Positions 1-7,843 of a DNA stretch of 17,259 nt are shown piece after piece; positions within the stretch are counted from its first letter, which is position 1, and every line of letters begins with the position of its first letter. This stretch comes from Alphaproteobacteria bacterium (GTDB lineage: Bacteria > Pseudomonadota > Alphaproteobacteria > JAAXGF01). Location of the stretch: the NCBI GenBank assembly GCA_012267605.1, contig JAAXGF010000266.1:1-17259 (forward strand), read 5' to 3'. Position numbers and translations under genes: made by a program. The notes beneath the pieces were generated by a model that searched no databases, was not told the DNA's origin, and saw only the letters and a program-made list of their open reading frames with translations.

Positions 1-1
1 C

Positions 2-511
2 GGCACCACCGCCGTATTGCGGGATGTGTCCGCGCCACTGGCCAGTCACGCAATTGTGAATGTCCACTTTCGCCTGGCCGAACCCCCGCAGCTTCAGGAC
101 AACTCTCCGTTCCTGGGAATCATAGGGGGAATCGCCCACTGGATATTTGTTCGCGGCGACGTTGCCGCGGTGACAGTCAGCGCGGCCGATGAGTTGGCCG
201 AAGCCTCAATTGATGAGGTGGCCGAAAGGCTGTGGCTGGATACCGTTCAGGCGCTGGACCTTTCCGAACGCAATATGCCAGCCTTTCGCGTCGTCAAGGA
301 AAAACGGGCGACCTTTTCCCAGACTCCGGATTCGCTAACCCAACGCGCAAGTGCGGAAACGCCCTTAACCAATTTGTTTCTCGCCGGCGACTGGACAAAT
401 ACGGGTCTCCCGGCGACCATTGAAGGGGCTATTAGGTCTGGATTTACAGCCGCGAATCTCGTGCTTTATGGTATCGGCCGTTGGCGCGTAAAAAGCCGTC
501 GTGAACGGTAG
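2..511 (+). CDS. hpnE: HpnE, squalene-forming FAD-dependent desaturase, 3' part only
   Basis: The gene is open at the left window edge, so only about the last 169 residues are visible. The reading frame runs in from upstream, so no start codon is seen; the in-frame TTG at 17 is internal. Near the C-terminus the segment NLFLAGDWTNTGLPATIEGA is the classic C-terminal FAD-binding signature of the phytoene desaturase/amine oxidase family. The earlier SHAIVNVHFRL stretch fits the hopanoid-associated branch. In the known pathway HpnE reduces hydroxysqualene to squalene after HpnC and HpnD, which would be expected just upstream. The gene directly precedes shc on the same strand (63 bp apart), the usual order in alphaproteobacterial hopanoid clusters. 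The family call is secure; the hpnE subfamily rests on motif plus context. Confidence 0.9.
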   Translation, partial: GTTAVLRDVSAPLASHAIVNVHFRLAEPPQLQDNSPFLGIIGGIAHWIFVRGDVAAVTVSAADELAEASIDEVAERLWLDTVQALDLSERNMPAFRVVKEKRATFSQTPDSLTQRASAETPLTNLFLAGDWTNTGLPATIEGAIRSGFTAANLVLYGIGRWRVKSRRER

Positions 512-513
512 TC

Positions 514-541
514 TTGACATTGAAATACGGGTGAATATAAC
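514..541 (+). promoter_or_regulatory. Sigma-70-type promoter for shc
   Basis: A perfect -35 box TTGACA (514-519) is followed after 16 bp by TATAAC (536-541), which matches five of six bases of the -10 consensus. The shc start codon lies 33 bp downstream of the -10 box. The promoter begins right after the hpnE stop codon, so shc and hpnG can be transcribed independently of the upstream squalene genes. This is seen from sequence only; no transcript data are available. Confidence 0.6.
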
Positions 542-545
542 CCGT
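527..545 (+). promoter_or_regulatory. Inverted repeat over the shc -10 region (possible operator or weak terminator)
   Basis: ACGGGT (527-532) and ACCCGT (540-545) are perfect 6-bp complements separated by GAATATA. The right arm and spacer cover the -10 box. The position suits a repressor operator. Because TTTTC follows the right arm, it could instead act as a weak terminator for hpnE. The stem is short, so chance is not excluded. Confidence 0.35.
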
Positions 546-574
546 TTTCAAAAGAGATTTTTGTCTGTGGAAAC

Positions 575-2536
575 ATGAACTTCGCGTCAAACACGGAACA
601 CGTTCTCGAACGCGACGAATTCCGTTCGATATGCTCGCAAGACACGCTTGATTTCGTCGTCGAGGATGCCGCTGAATCGCTGAAGGCAGTCCAGGCGCAC
701 GATGGCCACTGGTGCTTTGAACTGGAGGCCGATTCGACGATTCCGGCGGAATATATTCTTCTCCAGCACTTTCTCGGTGAGATCGATTCTGATCTGGAAG
801 AGAAAATCGCCGCTTACTTACGTCGACATCAGGGTAGCCATGGCGGATGGCCGCTATTTCACGATGGCAATTTTAATCTGAGCGCGAGCGTCAAGGCCTA
901 TTTCGCGCTGCGATTGGTTGGTGACGGCGCCGATGAGCCCCATATGAGGCGGGCGCGGGCCGCAATTCTTGAACACGGGGGAGCTTCCAAGACGAACGTT
1001 TTCACCCGATATTCACTGGCACTATTCGGCCAGGTGCCGTGGCGCGCGGTTCCGGCGATGCCAATCGAAATTATGCTATTGCCGAGATGGTTTACGTTCC
1101 ACCTGAGCAAGGTTTCCTATTGGTCGCGTACGGTTATGGTGCCACTTCTCATCCTCGCTGTGCTGAAACCACTTGCCCGCAATCCCCGGAAGATCGATAT
1201 CCGCGAACTTTTTGTCACGCCACCGGAGCAGGAAACGAATTATTTGATAAACTCCACCGGTTCTCGGATTGGTAAGTTGTTCCTGGAGCTGGACAAAATT
1301 CTCCGTTGGATGGCGCCCCACTTCTCTAAGAGGAGGCAGCGCCGAGCCATCGCCAAGGCAGTAGAATTCATCACCGCGAGGCTCAACGGTGACGATGGTC
1401 TTGGTGGTATTTTTCCCGCTATCGCTAATTCGGTGATGGCTCTAGATACACTTGGTTATGCCAGGGAACATATTCACCTCGCGGTCGCCAAAGCAGCAAT
1501 CAATAAGCTTCTCGTGGTTAAGGAGACCGAGGCCTATTGCCAACCTTGTCTGTCCCCGGTCTGGGATACCTGTCTCGCCGTACATGCAATGCTAGATTCG
1601 GATGCCCATCCGGATGATGTGCAGAAGGCGACTGACTGGCTCGCCAACCGGCAAATCCTTGATTGCGAAGGCGATTGGCGAGTGCGACGGCCTCACTTGC
1701 GTCCCGGCGGATGGGCTTTCCAATACCGGAATGCTCATTACCCGGACGTGGACGACACAGCCGTTGTCGTGATGGCGCTTCATCGTGCAGATCCGAAGCG
1801 ATACGAAAAGGCCATTTCTCGCGGTGTCGAATGGGTCATCGGCATGCAGTGTAAGAACGGTGGTTGGGGTGCCTTTGATCCGGATAACACCCATTTTTAC
1901 TTGGACCATATTCCCTTCGCTGACCATGGCGCCTTGCTTGACCCACCAACCGTGGACGTCACCGCACGTTGCATCGGCATGTTGGCGCAGGTTAGGCGTG
2001 ATCGGAACGATCCGATTGTCGCGCGCGGGATTGCTTACCTCCGTAGCGAACAGGAAGACGACGGTTCGTGGTTCGGTCGTTGGGGAACGAATTATATTTA
2101 TGGGACTTGGTCGGCGTTGTGCGCTTTCAACGCCGTAGGGGAGGATCGTAACGCGCCACACATTCGTCGAGCAGTTGAATGGTTGCTGTCCCAGCAACGC
2201 TCTGACGGCGGGTGGGGCGAGGACGGCGTAACCTATTGGCACGATTGTCGCGGTCATGCCAAAGTTAGTACACCCTCCCAAACGGCGTGGGCACTTCTAG
2301 GCCTGATGGCCGCGGGTGTTACCAGCCATGCCGCGGTCGAGCGGGGCGTGCAGTTTCTGTTGCAAGCGCCGCGCGAGGGTCCGCGGTGGTGCGAAGATTC
2401 GTTTACGGCTGTTGGATTTCCTCGCGTCTTCTATTTGCGATATCACGGATACGCCGCATATTTCCCCTTATGGGCGCTGGCGCGATATCGCGCGGTTTCG
2501 GGGGGCGAGGCAAGAACCGTTCTCTACGGCATTTGA
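575..2536 (+). CDS. shc: Squalene-hopene cyclase
   Basis: This 653-residue protein catalyses cyclisation of squalene to hopene/hopanol at the cytoplasmic membrane, the committed step of hopanoid synthesis. The catalytic aspartate motif D-V-D-D is at residues 391-394. QW-type repeats are visible, for example GGWGAFDPDN, DGSWFGRWGTNYIYG and DGGWGEDG. The C-terminal segment FYLRYHGYAAYFPLWALARY is typical of bacterial cyclases. Length agrees with the family (about 630-680 residues). The ATG at 575 has only a weak ribosome site (GTGGA, 567-571) but lies well placed behind the 514-541 promoter, and the N-terminal extension ahead of the first helix is of normal size. The stop TGA overlaps the TTG start of hpnG, suggesting translational coupling. 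Also named hpnF. Confidence 0.97.
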   Translation: MNFASNTEHVLERDEFRSICSQDTLDFVVEDAAESLKAVQAHDGHWCFELEADSTIPAEYILLQHFLGEIDSDLEEKIAAYLRRHQGSHGGWPLFHDGNFNLSASVKAYFALRLVGDGADEPHMRRARAAILEHGGASKTNVFTRYSLALFGQVPWRAVPAMPIEIMLLPRWFTFHLSKVSYWSRTVMVPLLILAVLKPLARNPRKIDIRELFVTPPEQETNYLINSTGSRIGKLFLELDKILRWMAPHFSKRRQRRAIAKAVEFITARLNGDDGLGGIFPAIANSVMALDTLGYAREHIHLAVAKAAINKLLVVKETEAYCQPCLSPVWDTCLAVHAMLDSDAHPDDVQKATDWLANRQILDCEGDWRVRRPHLRPGGWAFQYRNAHYPDVDDTAVVVMALHRADPKRYEKAISRGVEWVIGMQCKNGGWGAFDPDNTHFYLDHIPFADHGALLDPPTVDVTARCIGMLAQVRRDRNDPIVARGIAYLRSEQEDDGSWFGRWGTNYIYGTWSALCAFNAVGEDRNAPHIRRAVEWLLSQQRSDGGWGEDGVTYWHDCRGHAKVSTPSQTAWALLGLMAAGVTSHAAVERGVQFLLQAPREGPRWCEDSFTAVGFPRVFYLRYHGYAAYFPLWALARYRAVSGGEARTVLYGI

Positions 2537-3237
2537 TTCGAATTGGCGTAGTCACTGGCCTCGCGGCGGAGGCGAATTGCCTAAAAAGATTCTCGGCCAC
2601 AGCTCCCACCAATACGCCTGACATTCCGCTAATTTATTGTGCCGGTGCCAATGCTGCACGTGCACGGGACGGTGCGTGCCACCTCGTGGCACAGGGCGCA
2701 CAGGCGTTACTAAGTTTTGGTGTCGCGGGAGGTTGCGATCCATCCTGCAGGCCTGGCGATCTAATCGTGGCGAAATCAGTTTTGTCCAACGACTCCCCTC
2801 CAATTCGTTGCGACGAAGCCTGGCGGGAACGGTTTACCCGGTGCATCGCAGGCCAAATCTCCGCCAACGTGGCCCCTATTTTTGGCAGCCGCATGGCGAT
2901 AACCACGCCGCGTGAAAAGCACGCATTATTCGAGAATTTTGGGGTTGCCACCGTAGATATGGAAAGCGCCGGCGTCGCCACGTTCGCAACATCGGCAGGC
3001 GTCCCGTTCCTCGCCATTCGAGCCGTGGCTGATCCCGTAAATGGCAATATCCCACAAGCGGCGTTGGCCGGCATATTGCCCGACGGCCGCACCAGCGCGA
3101 TTCCGGTCTTACGATCCCTGCTCCGCGCTCCTCACCATGCGTTGGCTCTGGTAAAGCTCGCGTCCGATAGTGGACGCGCGTTAAGATGCCTACGCCGCGT
3201 CGCTGCGCTCAGCGCCCCCACTTTCGGTCTCGTTTGA
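2533..3237 (+). CDS. hpnG: HpnG, adenosylhopane nucleosidase/phosphorylase-type protein
   Basis: HpnG removes adenine from adenosylhopane to give ribosylhopane or phosphoribosylhopane, a step toward C35 hopanoids. The open frame extends far upstream inside shc, but homology-like sequence begins only at IRIGVVTGLAAEA. I therefore place the start at TTG 2533-2535, which overlaps the shc stop in TTGA and gives 234 residues, normal for the family. Nucleoside-phosphorylase features are SFGVAGGCDP (61-70), the nucleoside-binding VDMES (141-145) and a downstream aspartate in AVADP (D167) that fits the catalytic position. No strong Shine-Dalgarno sits near the TTG, so expression probably relies on termination-reinitiation from shc. 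The last 48 bp overlap the 3' end of hpnH on the other strand. Confidence 0.9.
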   Translation: MIRIGVVTGLAAEANCLKRFSATAPTNTPDIPLIYCAGANAARARDGACHLVAQGAQALLSFGVAGGCDPSCRPGDLIVAKSVLSNDSPPIRCDEAWRERFTRCIAGQISANVAPIFGSRMAITTPREKHALFENFGVATVDMESAGVATFATSAGVPFLAIRAVADPVNGNIPQAALAGILPDGRTSAIPVLRSLLRAPHHALALVKLASDSGRALRCLRRVAALSAPTFGLV

Positions 3238-4335
3238 TTCGGCAAGTGCCGCTTCAACATGCTTCGAAAATACGAACTCTGCACCGCGCGCGTTTTCTAG
3301 GACAATCTCAGGCGCCATTGGTTTCGTGGTATCAATGCCGCCGAGTGCGACCTTGAGTGCCTTCAGTGGATGAGCCATCGTGTCTGCGACAGCGGTGGCC
3401 TCATACCCGCAATGAACCATGCAGTCGGCGCATTTCTCATAGTTGCCGGTGCCATACGAATCCCAATCCGTCGAATCCATGAGTTCCCGAAACGAAGACA
3501 CATAGCCTTCGGCCAAGAGATAACAAGGCCTCTGCCAACCAAACACGTTACGTGTCGGATTGCCCCAAGGCGTACATCGGTACTCTTGGTTGCCTGCCAA
3601 AAAGTCCAAAAACAATGACGACTGGCTGAACCGCCATTTTCGGCCCTTGCCGCGGCGGAAGATTTCGCGGAACAGTTCTTTCGTTTTTCGTCTGGTCAGG
3701 AAATGCTCTTGATCCGGCGCGCGCTCATAGGCGTAACCAGGGCTTACTGTGACGCCCTCAACTCCCAATTCCTTTACAAAGTCAAAAAATACCGCCGCCT
3801 CGTCGGCGTCGATACCGTCGAAAAGAGTACAATTGACATTGACCCGAAAGCCACGATCACGGGCAGCCTTAATCGCCGAAACCGCCTTTTCGAACACGCC
3901 AGCCTGGCAGACGCTAGCGTCATGCCGTTCACGCATGCCGTCTAAGTGTACAGAGAACGTGAGATAGGGGCTCGGTCGAAATAGATCTAACTTCTTTTCG
4001 AGCAGAAGCGCATTGGTACAAAGGTAAACAAATTTCTTTCGAGCGACGATACCGGCGACGATTTCGCGAATTTCCTTATGAATCAGCGGTTCACCGCCAG
4101 GAATTGAGACGATCGGCGCACCACATTCGTCCGCCGAACGCAAGCACTCATCCACACTCAGCCGCCGATTCAAGATCGTATCGGGGTAGTCGATTTTACC
4201 GCATCCCGCGCACGCCAAATTGCAGCGAAACAATGGCTCCAACATGAGCACGAGCGGGTATTTTTCCACGCCGGAAACGCGCTTTTTCAAGATATACGCA
4301 CCAACACGAATCTGTTGAATCAATGGTACGGCCAA
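3190..4335 (-). CDS. hpnH: HpnH, adenosylhopane-forming radical SAM enzyme
   Basis: HpnH uses a 4Fe-4S cluster and S-adenosylmethionine to join a 5'-deoxyadenosyl group to diploptene, forming adenosylhopane. The radical-SAM motif C-x3-C-x2-C is at C38, C42 and C45 within LEPLFRCNLACAGCGKIDYP. A further cysteine set near the end (KCADCMVHCGYEA) may hold a SPASM-like or structural site. The frame is open up to 4386, but the familiar N-terminus AVPLIQQIRVGAYI and the strong ribosome site AGGAAGGGG (4350-4342) support TTG 4335-4333 as the start, giving 381 residues. ispH lies 69 bp upstream on the same strand. The 3' end overlaps hpnG tail to tail, although the two enzymes act consecutively. Confidence 0.95.
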   Translation of the reverse strand: MAVPLIQQIRVGAYILKKRVSGVEKYPLVLMLEPLFRCNLACAGCGKIDYPDTILNRRLSVDECLRSADECGAPIVSIPGGEPLIHKEIREIVAGIVARKKFVYLCTNALLLEKKLDLFRPSPYLTFSVHLDGMRERHDASVCQAGVFEKAVSAIKAARDRGFRVNVNCTLFDGIDADEAAVFFDFVKELGVEGVTVSPGYAYERAPDQEHFLTRRKTKELFREIFRRGKGRKWRFSQSSLFLDFLAGNQEYRCTPWGNPTRNVFGWQRPCYLLAEGYVSSFRELMDSTDWDSYGTGNYEKCADCMVHCGYEATAVADTMAHPLKALKVALGGIDTTKPMAPEIVLENARGAEFVFSKHVEAALAESNETESGGAERSDAA

Positions 4336-4341
4336 ATCATT

Positions 4342-4350
4342 CCCCTTCCT
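4342..4350 (-). promoter_or_regulatory. Strong ribosome binding site fixing the hpnH TTG start
   Basis: Read on the minus strand, AGGAAGGGG lies 6 nt before TTG 4335-4333. No upstream in-frame ATG is available, and the family N-terminus begins exactly at this TTG. Confidence 0.75.
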
Positions 4351-4351
4351 A

Positions 4352-4381
4352 AAACCGGTGGATACTCGAACCAAACCGGTG
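4352..4381. repeat. Two direct AAACCGGTG repeats 21 bp apart in the ispH-hpnH gap
   Basis: AAACCGGTG occurs at 4352-4360 and again at 4373-4381, exactly 21 bp (two helical turns) apart. Each copy contains the palindrome ACCGGT. They occupy the 69-bp gap between ispH and hpnH, just upstream of the hpnH ribosome site, a position suited to an operator. No promoter consensus is evident between them. Confidence 0.4.
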
Positions 4382-4404
4382 CCCAAAAATCGGAGTCGGC
4401 AGAT

Positions 4405-5331
4405 TTACGCGCTTGCAAGCTCTTCCGGTAGTTTGAATCGGATATTTTCCTTGATCCCACCAATGACGTTTACCTGGGTTTCGCCAATCGTGCCAAGGCG
4501 ATCCACCAACTCCTGAACCAATTGCTCCGGTGCCGACGCGCCTGCGGTGATGCCAACAGATTCAGCCCCCTCTAACCAAGTCGGATCCAGGTCATCGGCA
4601 CTATCGATGAGATAACTAGGCACCGCCATTTCTTCCCCAATTTCCTGAAGTCGGTTCGAATTCGAACTGTTGCGCGCGCCTACGACCAAAATGACGTCAA
4701 CCTGAGCAGCGAGCTCTCGTACCGCCTTTTGTCGATTTTGCGTGGCGTAACATATGTCGCGTACATCCGGTCCCTTAATCTTAGGAAATCGGCGGCGAAG
4801 AGCCTCGATGATATCACGCGTATCGTCGACGCTGAGCGTTGTTTGGGTAACGTAGGATACCCGATCTGGATTCTCGACCTTGAGGCGGCAAACGTCGTCC
4901 ACCGTAGATACCAGGTGCACACCACCTGGAATTCGTCCCCTGGTGCCCTCGACCTCCGGATGTCCTTCGTGGCCGATTAGAACGACTTCGTGACCTTTCT
5001 CAGCATATCGTTGCCCTTCCTTATGCACCTTAGCGACCAAGGGGCACGTGGCATCAATCACGGGCAATTCCCGCGCTGAAGCCTCGTCAGCGACGCGTTG
5101 AGAAACTCCGTGGGCACTGAACACCGTAATAGCACCTTCCGGAATTTCGTCTATTTCCTCGACAAATCGCGCACCCTTGGCCTTCAAATCGGCGACCACC
5201 TGTTTATTGTGAACGATCTCGTGTCGCACATAGACGGGCGGGCCAAACTGTACCAGTGCGCGTTCCACGATTTCGATCGCCCGTTCAACACCGGCGCAGA
5301 ACCCTCTCGGCTGGGCCAAAATTACACGCAT
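4405..5331 (-). CDS. ispH: 4-hydroxy-3-methylbut-2-enyl diphosphate reductase
   Basis: IspH (LytB) is the last enzyme of the methylerythritol phosphate pathway. It reduces HMBPP to IPP and DMAPP with a 4Fe-4S cluster. The three cluster cysteines are present: C12 (QPRGFCAGV), C96 (DATCPLV) and C194 (DICYATQNR). Substrate-binding elements HEIVHN (38-42 region), GHEGHPEVEGT (H124, E126), NSSNSNRL and TAGASAPE are also intact. Length of 308 residues is normal. The ATG at 5331-5329 follows a ribosome site GGGAG on the minus strand at about 10 nt spacing. It is upstream of hpnH in transcription order, linking C5-unit supply to the hopanoid genes. A 472-bp gap separates it from hpnL, so it probably has its own promoter, although I could not identify one. 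Confidence 0.97.
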   Translation of the reverse strand: MRVILAQPRGFCAGVERAIEIVERALVQFGPPVYVRHEIVHNKQVVADLKAKGARFVEEIDEIPEGAITVFSAHGVSQRVADEASARELPVIDATCPLVAKVHKEGQRYAEKGHEVVLIGHEGHPEVEGTRGRIPGGVHLVSTVDDVCRLKVENPDRVSYVTQTTLSVDDTRDIIEALRRRFPKIKGPDVRDICYATQNRQKAVRELAAQVDVILVVGARNSSNSNRLQEIGEEMAVPSYLIDSADDLDPTWLEGAESVGITAGASAPEQLVQELVDRLGTIGETQVNVIGGIKENIRFKLPEELASA

Positions 5332-5803
5332 ATTTTTTGATCTCCCATTGTTCCTTCGACAGCGAATTCGGAGAGGAGCATTTCGATGTAAAGAAGCGGT
5401 TCGAATTTCTTGGATACTAACGGCACATGATCAAGAATCGAACTCAAATATTCCCCTATTGTTTAGAACAACCTATCCACAAACTAGATTTTTGGAAGCG
5501 ACGTTTCTCGAACGGGGCTTGTCGCCACAAGTGCTCTCAACTCATAACATGTTCAATGTAGTACGTCCAATGCACAAGTTAACGAAATACTTCCCTTCAC
5601 AGGGCGCATTCAACCGGATTAGCTTGAACAAATCGAAAAGCGGCGGCACCAGTAACGAGGGATAAGCTCACCTTCCTTACATGGTTCGGACCCGTACCGG
5701 ATTTGCCAAGGGGCGCACGCACCAGCGGACTATCCTTTTCAGCCTCAGCGCAGACTACGAGGACAATTGAAATTGCCAAACCAATTAGCCGGCTTGCGGA
5801 ATA
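5332..5803. other. Intergenic gap between hpnL and ispH with no convincing gene
   Basis: These 472 bp lie downstream of hpnL and upstream of ispH, both leftward. The only strand-consistent small frame (5597-5779, minus, 60 residues, TTG start) begins with a hydrophobic stretch LAISIVLVVC followed by low-complexity sequence. It lacks a clear ribosome site and I do not call it a gene. A plus-strand frame at 5348-5665 has no recognisable features. The ispH promoter should be here, but no good -35/-10 pair was found, and no terminator with a T-run follows hpnL. Confidence 0.5.
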
Positions 5804-6787
5804 TCATGAGCGCTGATGTCCATGCCACACACCCTCGGAAACTTGCCAAGCAACCAGACCCAGCAAACCCAATGTCAATTCGCGGACCCGCTTAACCAAC
5901 GACAATGCGAGTGCCGTTTCCGAACCCAGCCCAATAAGCCCCCCAAGGACCATCATGCCGCCTTCCTGAACCCCTAAGGCACCGGGGATAAAGAACGCGG
6001 CGCTACGTATCATATGGGTCAAGCTCTCCAAAATCACGGCCTCCCAAATGGTGATCGGATGTCCTAGAAAATAGAGGGCAAGCCACACTTCGCCAGCACC
6101 GATCAACCAAGCGAACATGCGAAAGGTGCATGATAAAAGGACGTCTCGGCGGCGCTGATAATGGTTCACGAGGCTATCGTCGAGGGCCTTGGCGCTACCG
6201 ACAAGCGACATCCATTCGCGACTGCGCGCAACGAATTGAAGTACGCGGGTCAAGAATCCAAACAGGCCAAATTTTTGTACTTTGTAGAACAGAGCCAACA
6301 ATACCGAAATTATGCAGATTCCGATTACCGCGAGCACGAGGGTTCCTTCGACTCCGTCGACCCGCGCGAGCAACGTCAGCCCAATGAGCGCAAAAAGGAT
6401 CTGAGTAAGAATTCCAAGGGTCAAATCAGCGACAACGCCTGCGCCAGCAATAACGCCAGGCACCCCACAATGGAATGCCAGGCGTGCCCGGACGAAGTCG
6501 CCGCCGATCTGTGCAGCAGGCAACAGCTGATTCACCGATTCGCCAATCCAGCGAATCCTTATCGCTGACGCGAATCGTAAGGGTTTGGGCGACTCGAATA
6601 GACTTTGCCATGCCGCCGCGTCGGCAACCAACGGGACGACATGAAACAGCGTCACGAACAATAGACCCCAACCGGCTGCGGCGACTGCAGCTGCGACTGT
6701 ACCCACTCCCTGATAGCCGATCACCGTGGCGAACGCCGTCAGGCCGACGAGCCAGAGGATGAACCCACTTACCCGCACGAAGCCCAC
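5804..6787 (-). CDS. hpnL: HpnL-like membrane protein, lysylphosphatidylglycerol synthase TM-domain family
   Basis: This 327-residue integral membrane protein has about eight hydrophobic segments. Family marks are ESVNQLLPAAQIGGDFVRA (83-101) and FFIPGALGVQEGG (265-277). Both are typical of the flippase-like domain shared with the membrane part of MprF and with the HpnL family found in hopanoid clusters. The biochemical role of HpnL is not firmly settled; lipid flipping or envelope placement is an inference from the fold. The start is GTG 6787-6785 with GGAG only 3 nt upstream, which is close. GTG at residue 4 (6778) is an alternative with over-long spacing. hpnA lies 54 bp upstream on the same strand. 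The hpnL label rests on family resemblance plus neighbourhood. Confidence 0.8.
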   Translation of the reverse strand: MGFVRVSGFILWLVGLTAFATVIGYQGVGTVAAAVAAAGWGLLFVTLFHVVPLVADAAAWQSLFESPKPLRFASAIRIRWIGESVNQLLPAAQIGGDFVRARLAFHCGVPGVIAGAGVVADLTLGILTQILFALIGLTLLARVDGVEGTLVLAVIGICIISVLLALFYKVQKFGLFGFLTRVLQFVARSREWMSLVGSAKALDDSLVNHYQRRRDVLLSCTFRMFAWLIGAGEVWLALYFLGHPITIWEAVILESLTHMIRSAAFFIPGALGVQEGGMMVLGGLIGLGSETALALSLVKRVRELTLGLLGLVAWQVSEGVWHGHQRS

Positions 6788-6841
6788 TATCTCCGATTGG
6801 CTATCGGGGAACCCGGCGCCAAGGACTTGATTGCACCGGCT

Positions 6842-7843
6842 CTACGAGACCGAGCCGCAATATCCGTTTCGGCGAAACCAATCGACGGCATCCGCCAGCG
6901 CCTCCGCGGCTGGCCGGGGCGCATACGTCAACGTACGGCGTGCCTTTTCCGACGAAAAGAACATGCGTTTGCGTGACATACGCACACCGTCCAGAGTCAC
7001 GAGCGGATCCTTCGCTCTCGTCAGCCGAGACCAGCCTTCGGCCAGGACCGCAACGGCGAAAACCAACGCATGGGGCAAGGCAACTCGCGGCGGAGGCCCG
7101 CCGGTCAACTCTGAGATTTTAATTAGGATTTGCTTCAAGGTCATGTTCTCACCGCCAAGAATATAGCGTTCGCCTATCTCGCCTCGGGAGAAGGCGAGCA
7201 AATGTCCCTCGGCCACGTCGTCAACATGAACGATGTTGAGTCCGGTATCAACGTAGGCTGTCATTCGACCCGACGCTGCCTCGACGATCATCCGCCCGGT
7301 GGGCGTCGGTTTTACATCCCTTGCGCCCACCGGAGTCGATGGGTTGACGATTACAACGGGAAGCCCTTGATCGGTCGCCATTCGCCGAATTTTTTCCTCA
7401 GCTTGAAATTTTGATCGTTTGTAGTGTCCGATCATTTGACCGGATGTCGCTTGGCTGTCCTCGTCCGCTGGGTGACCGTCGGCACTTAGACCAAGGGTTG
7501 CCACGCTACTCGTATAAACGATGCGGGCGACACCCGCGGAGGCAGCAGCCCCCATAAGGTGAATGGTACCGTCGACGTTTGCCGCGTACATGTCCGCCGG
7601 TCGGGGAACCCACAGGCGGTAATCTGCGGCTACATGAAACAAGGCATCGCAGCCACGCACAGCGCGTTCAAGCGATGCTCTGTCGTTCAGATCACCAACA
7701 GCAATATCCACGGACAAACCATCGAGATTACGGTGATCACTGTTTTCTCGAGCCAACACTCTAACGTCGTGGCCCCCGGCCAATAAACGGCGCGCCACGG
7801 CGGAACCGACGAATCCGGTGGCACCGGTTACTAGCGTCGTCAC
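6842..7843 (-). CDS. hpnA: HpnA, hopanoid-associated NAD-dependent sugar epimerase family protein
   Basis: This is an extended short-chain dehydrogenase/reductase of 333 residues. The N-terminal Rossmann motif TGATGFVG (6-13) binds NAD(P). The catalytic region TSSVATLG (111-118) supplies the serine/threonine and Y141-x3-K145 (HYKRSK) the Tyr-Lys pair. The C-terminal DWFRRNGY ending is common in HpnA proteins. The family is regularly encoded in hopanoid clusters and is annotated as a sugar epimerase, but its substrate is unproven. The start is GTG 7843-7841, overlapping the stop of the upstream CDP-alcohol phosphatidyltransferase in GTGA. The two are therefore probably translationally coupled, which hints that they work on related intermediates. 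Confidence 0.87.
   Translation of the reverse strand: MTTLVTGATGFVGSAVARRLLAGGHDVRVLARENSDHRNLDGLSVDIAVGDLNDRASLERAVRGCDALFHVAADYRLWVPRPADMYAANVDGTIHLMGAAASAGVARIVYTSSVATLGLSADGHPADEDSQATSGQMIGHYKRSKFQAEEKIRRMATDQGLPVVIVNPSTPVGARDVKPTPTGRMIVEAASGRMTAYVDTGLNIVHVDDVAEGHLLAFSRGEIGERYILGGENMTLKQILIKISELTGGPPPRVALPHALVFAVAVLAEGWSRLTRAKDPLVTLDGVRMSRKRMFFSSEKARRTLTYAPRPAAEALADAVDWFRRNGYCGSVS

Noticed and set aside
1592..2281. 229-residue open frame on the minus strand inside shc
   Set aside because: It lies wholly opposite the well-supported cyclase gene, shows no domain-like pattern and has no ribosome site; it reflects codon bias of the real gene.
2634..3092. 152-residue minus-strand frame opposite hpnG
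   Set aside because: It is a shadow of hpnG, alanine/arginine-rich, without recognisable motifs.
5348..5665. 105-residue plus-strand frame in the hpnL-ispH gap
   Set aside because: No ribosome site and no family-like sequence; it runs against the leftward genes and covers the expected ispH promoter region.
5597..5779. Possible 60-residue minus-strand lipoprotein-like peptide after hpnL
   Set aside because: Hydrophobic start LAISIVLVVC is suggestive, but the lipobox is poor, the start would be TTG without a ribosome site, and the rest is featureless.
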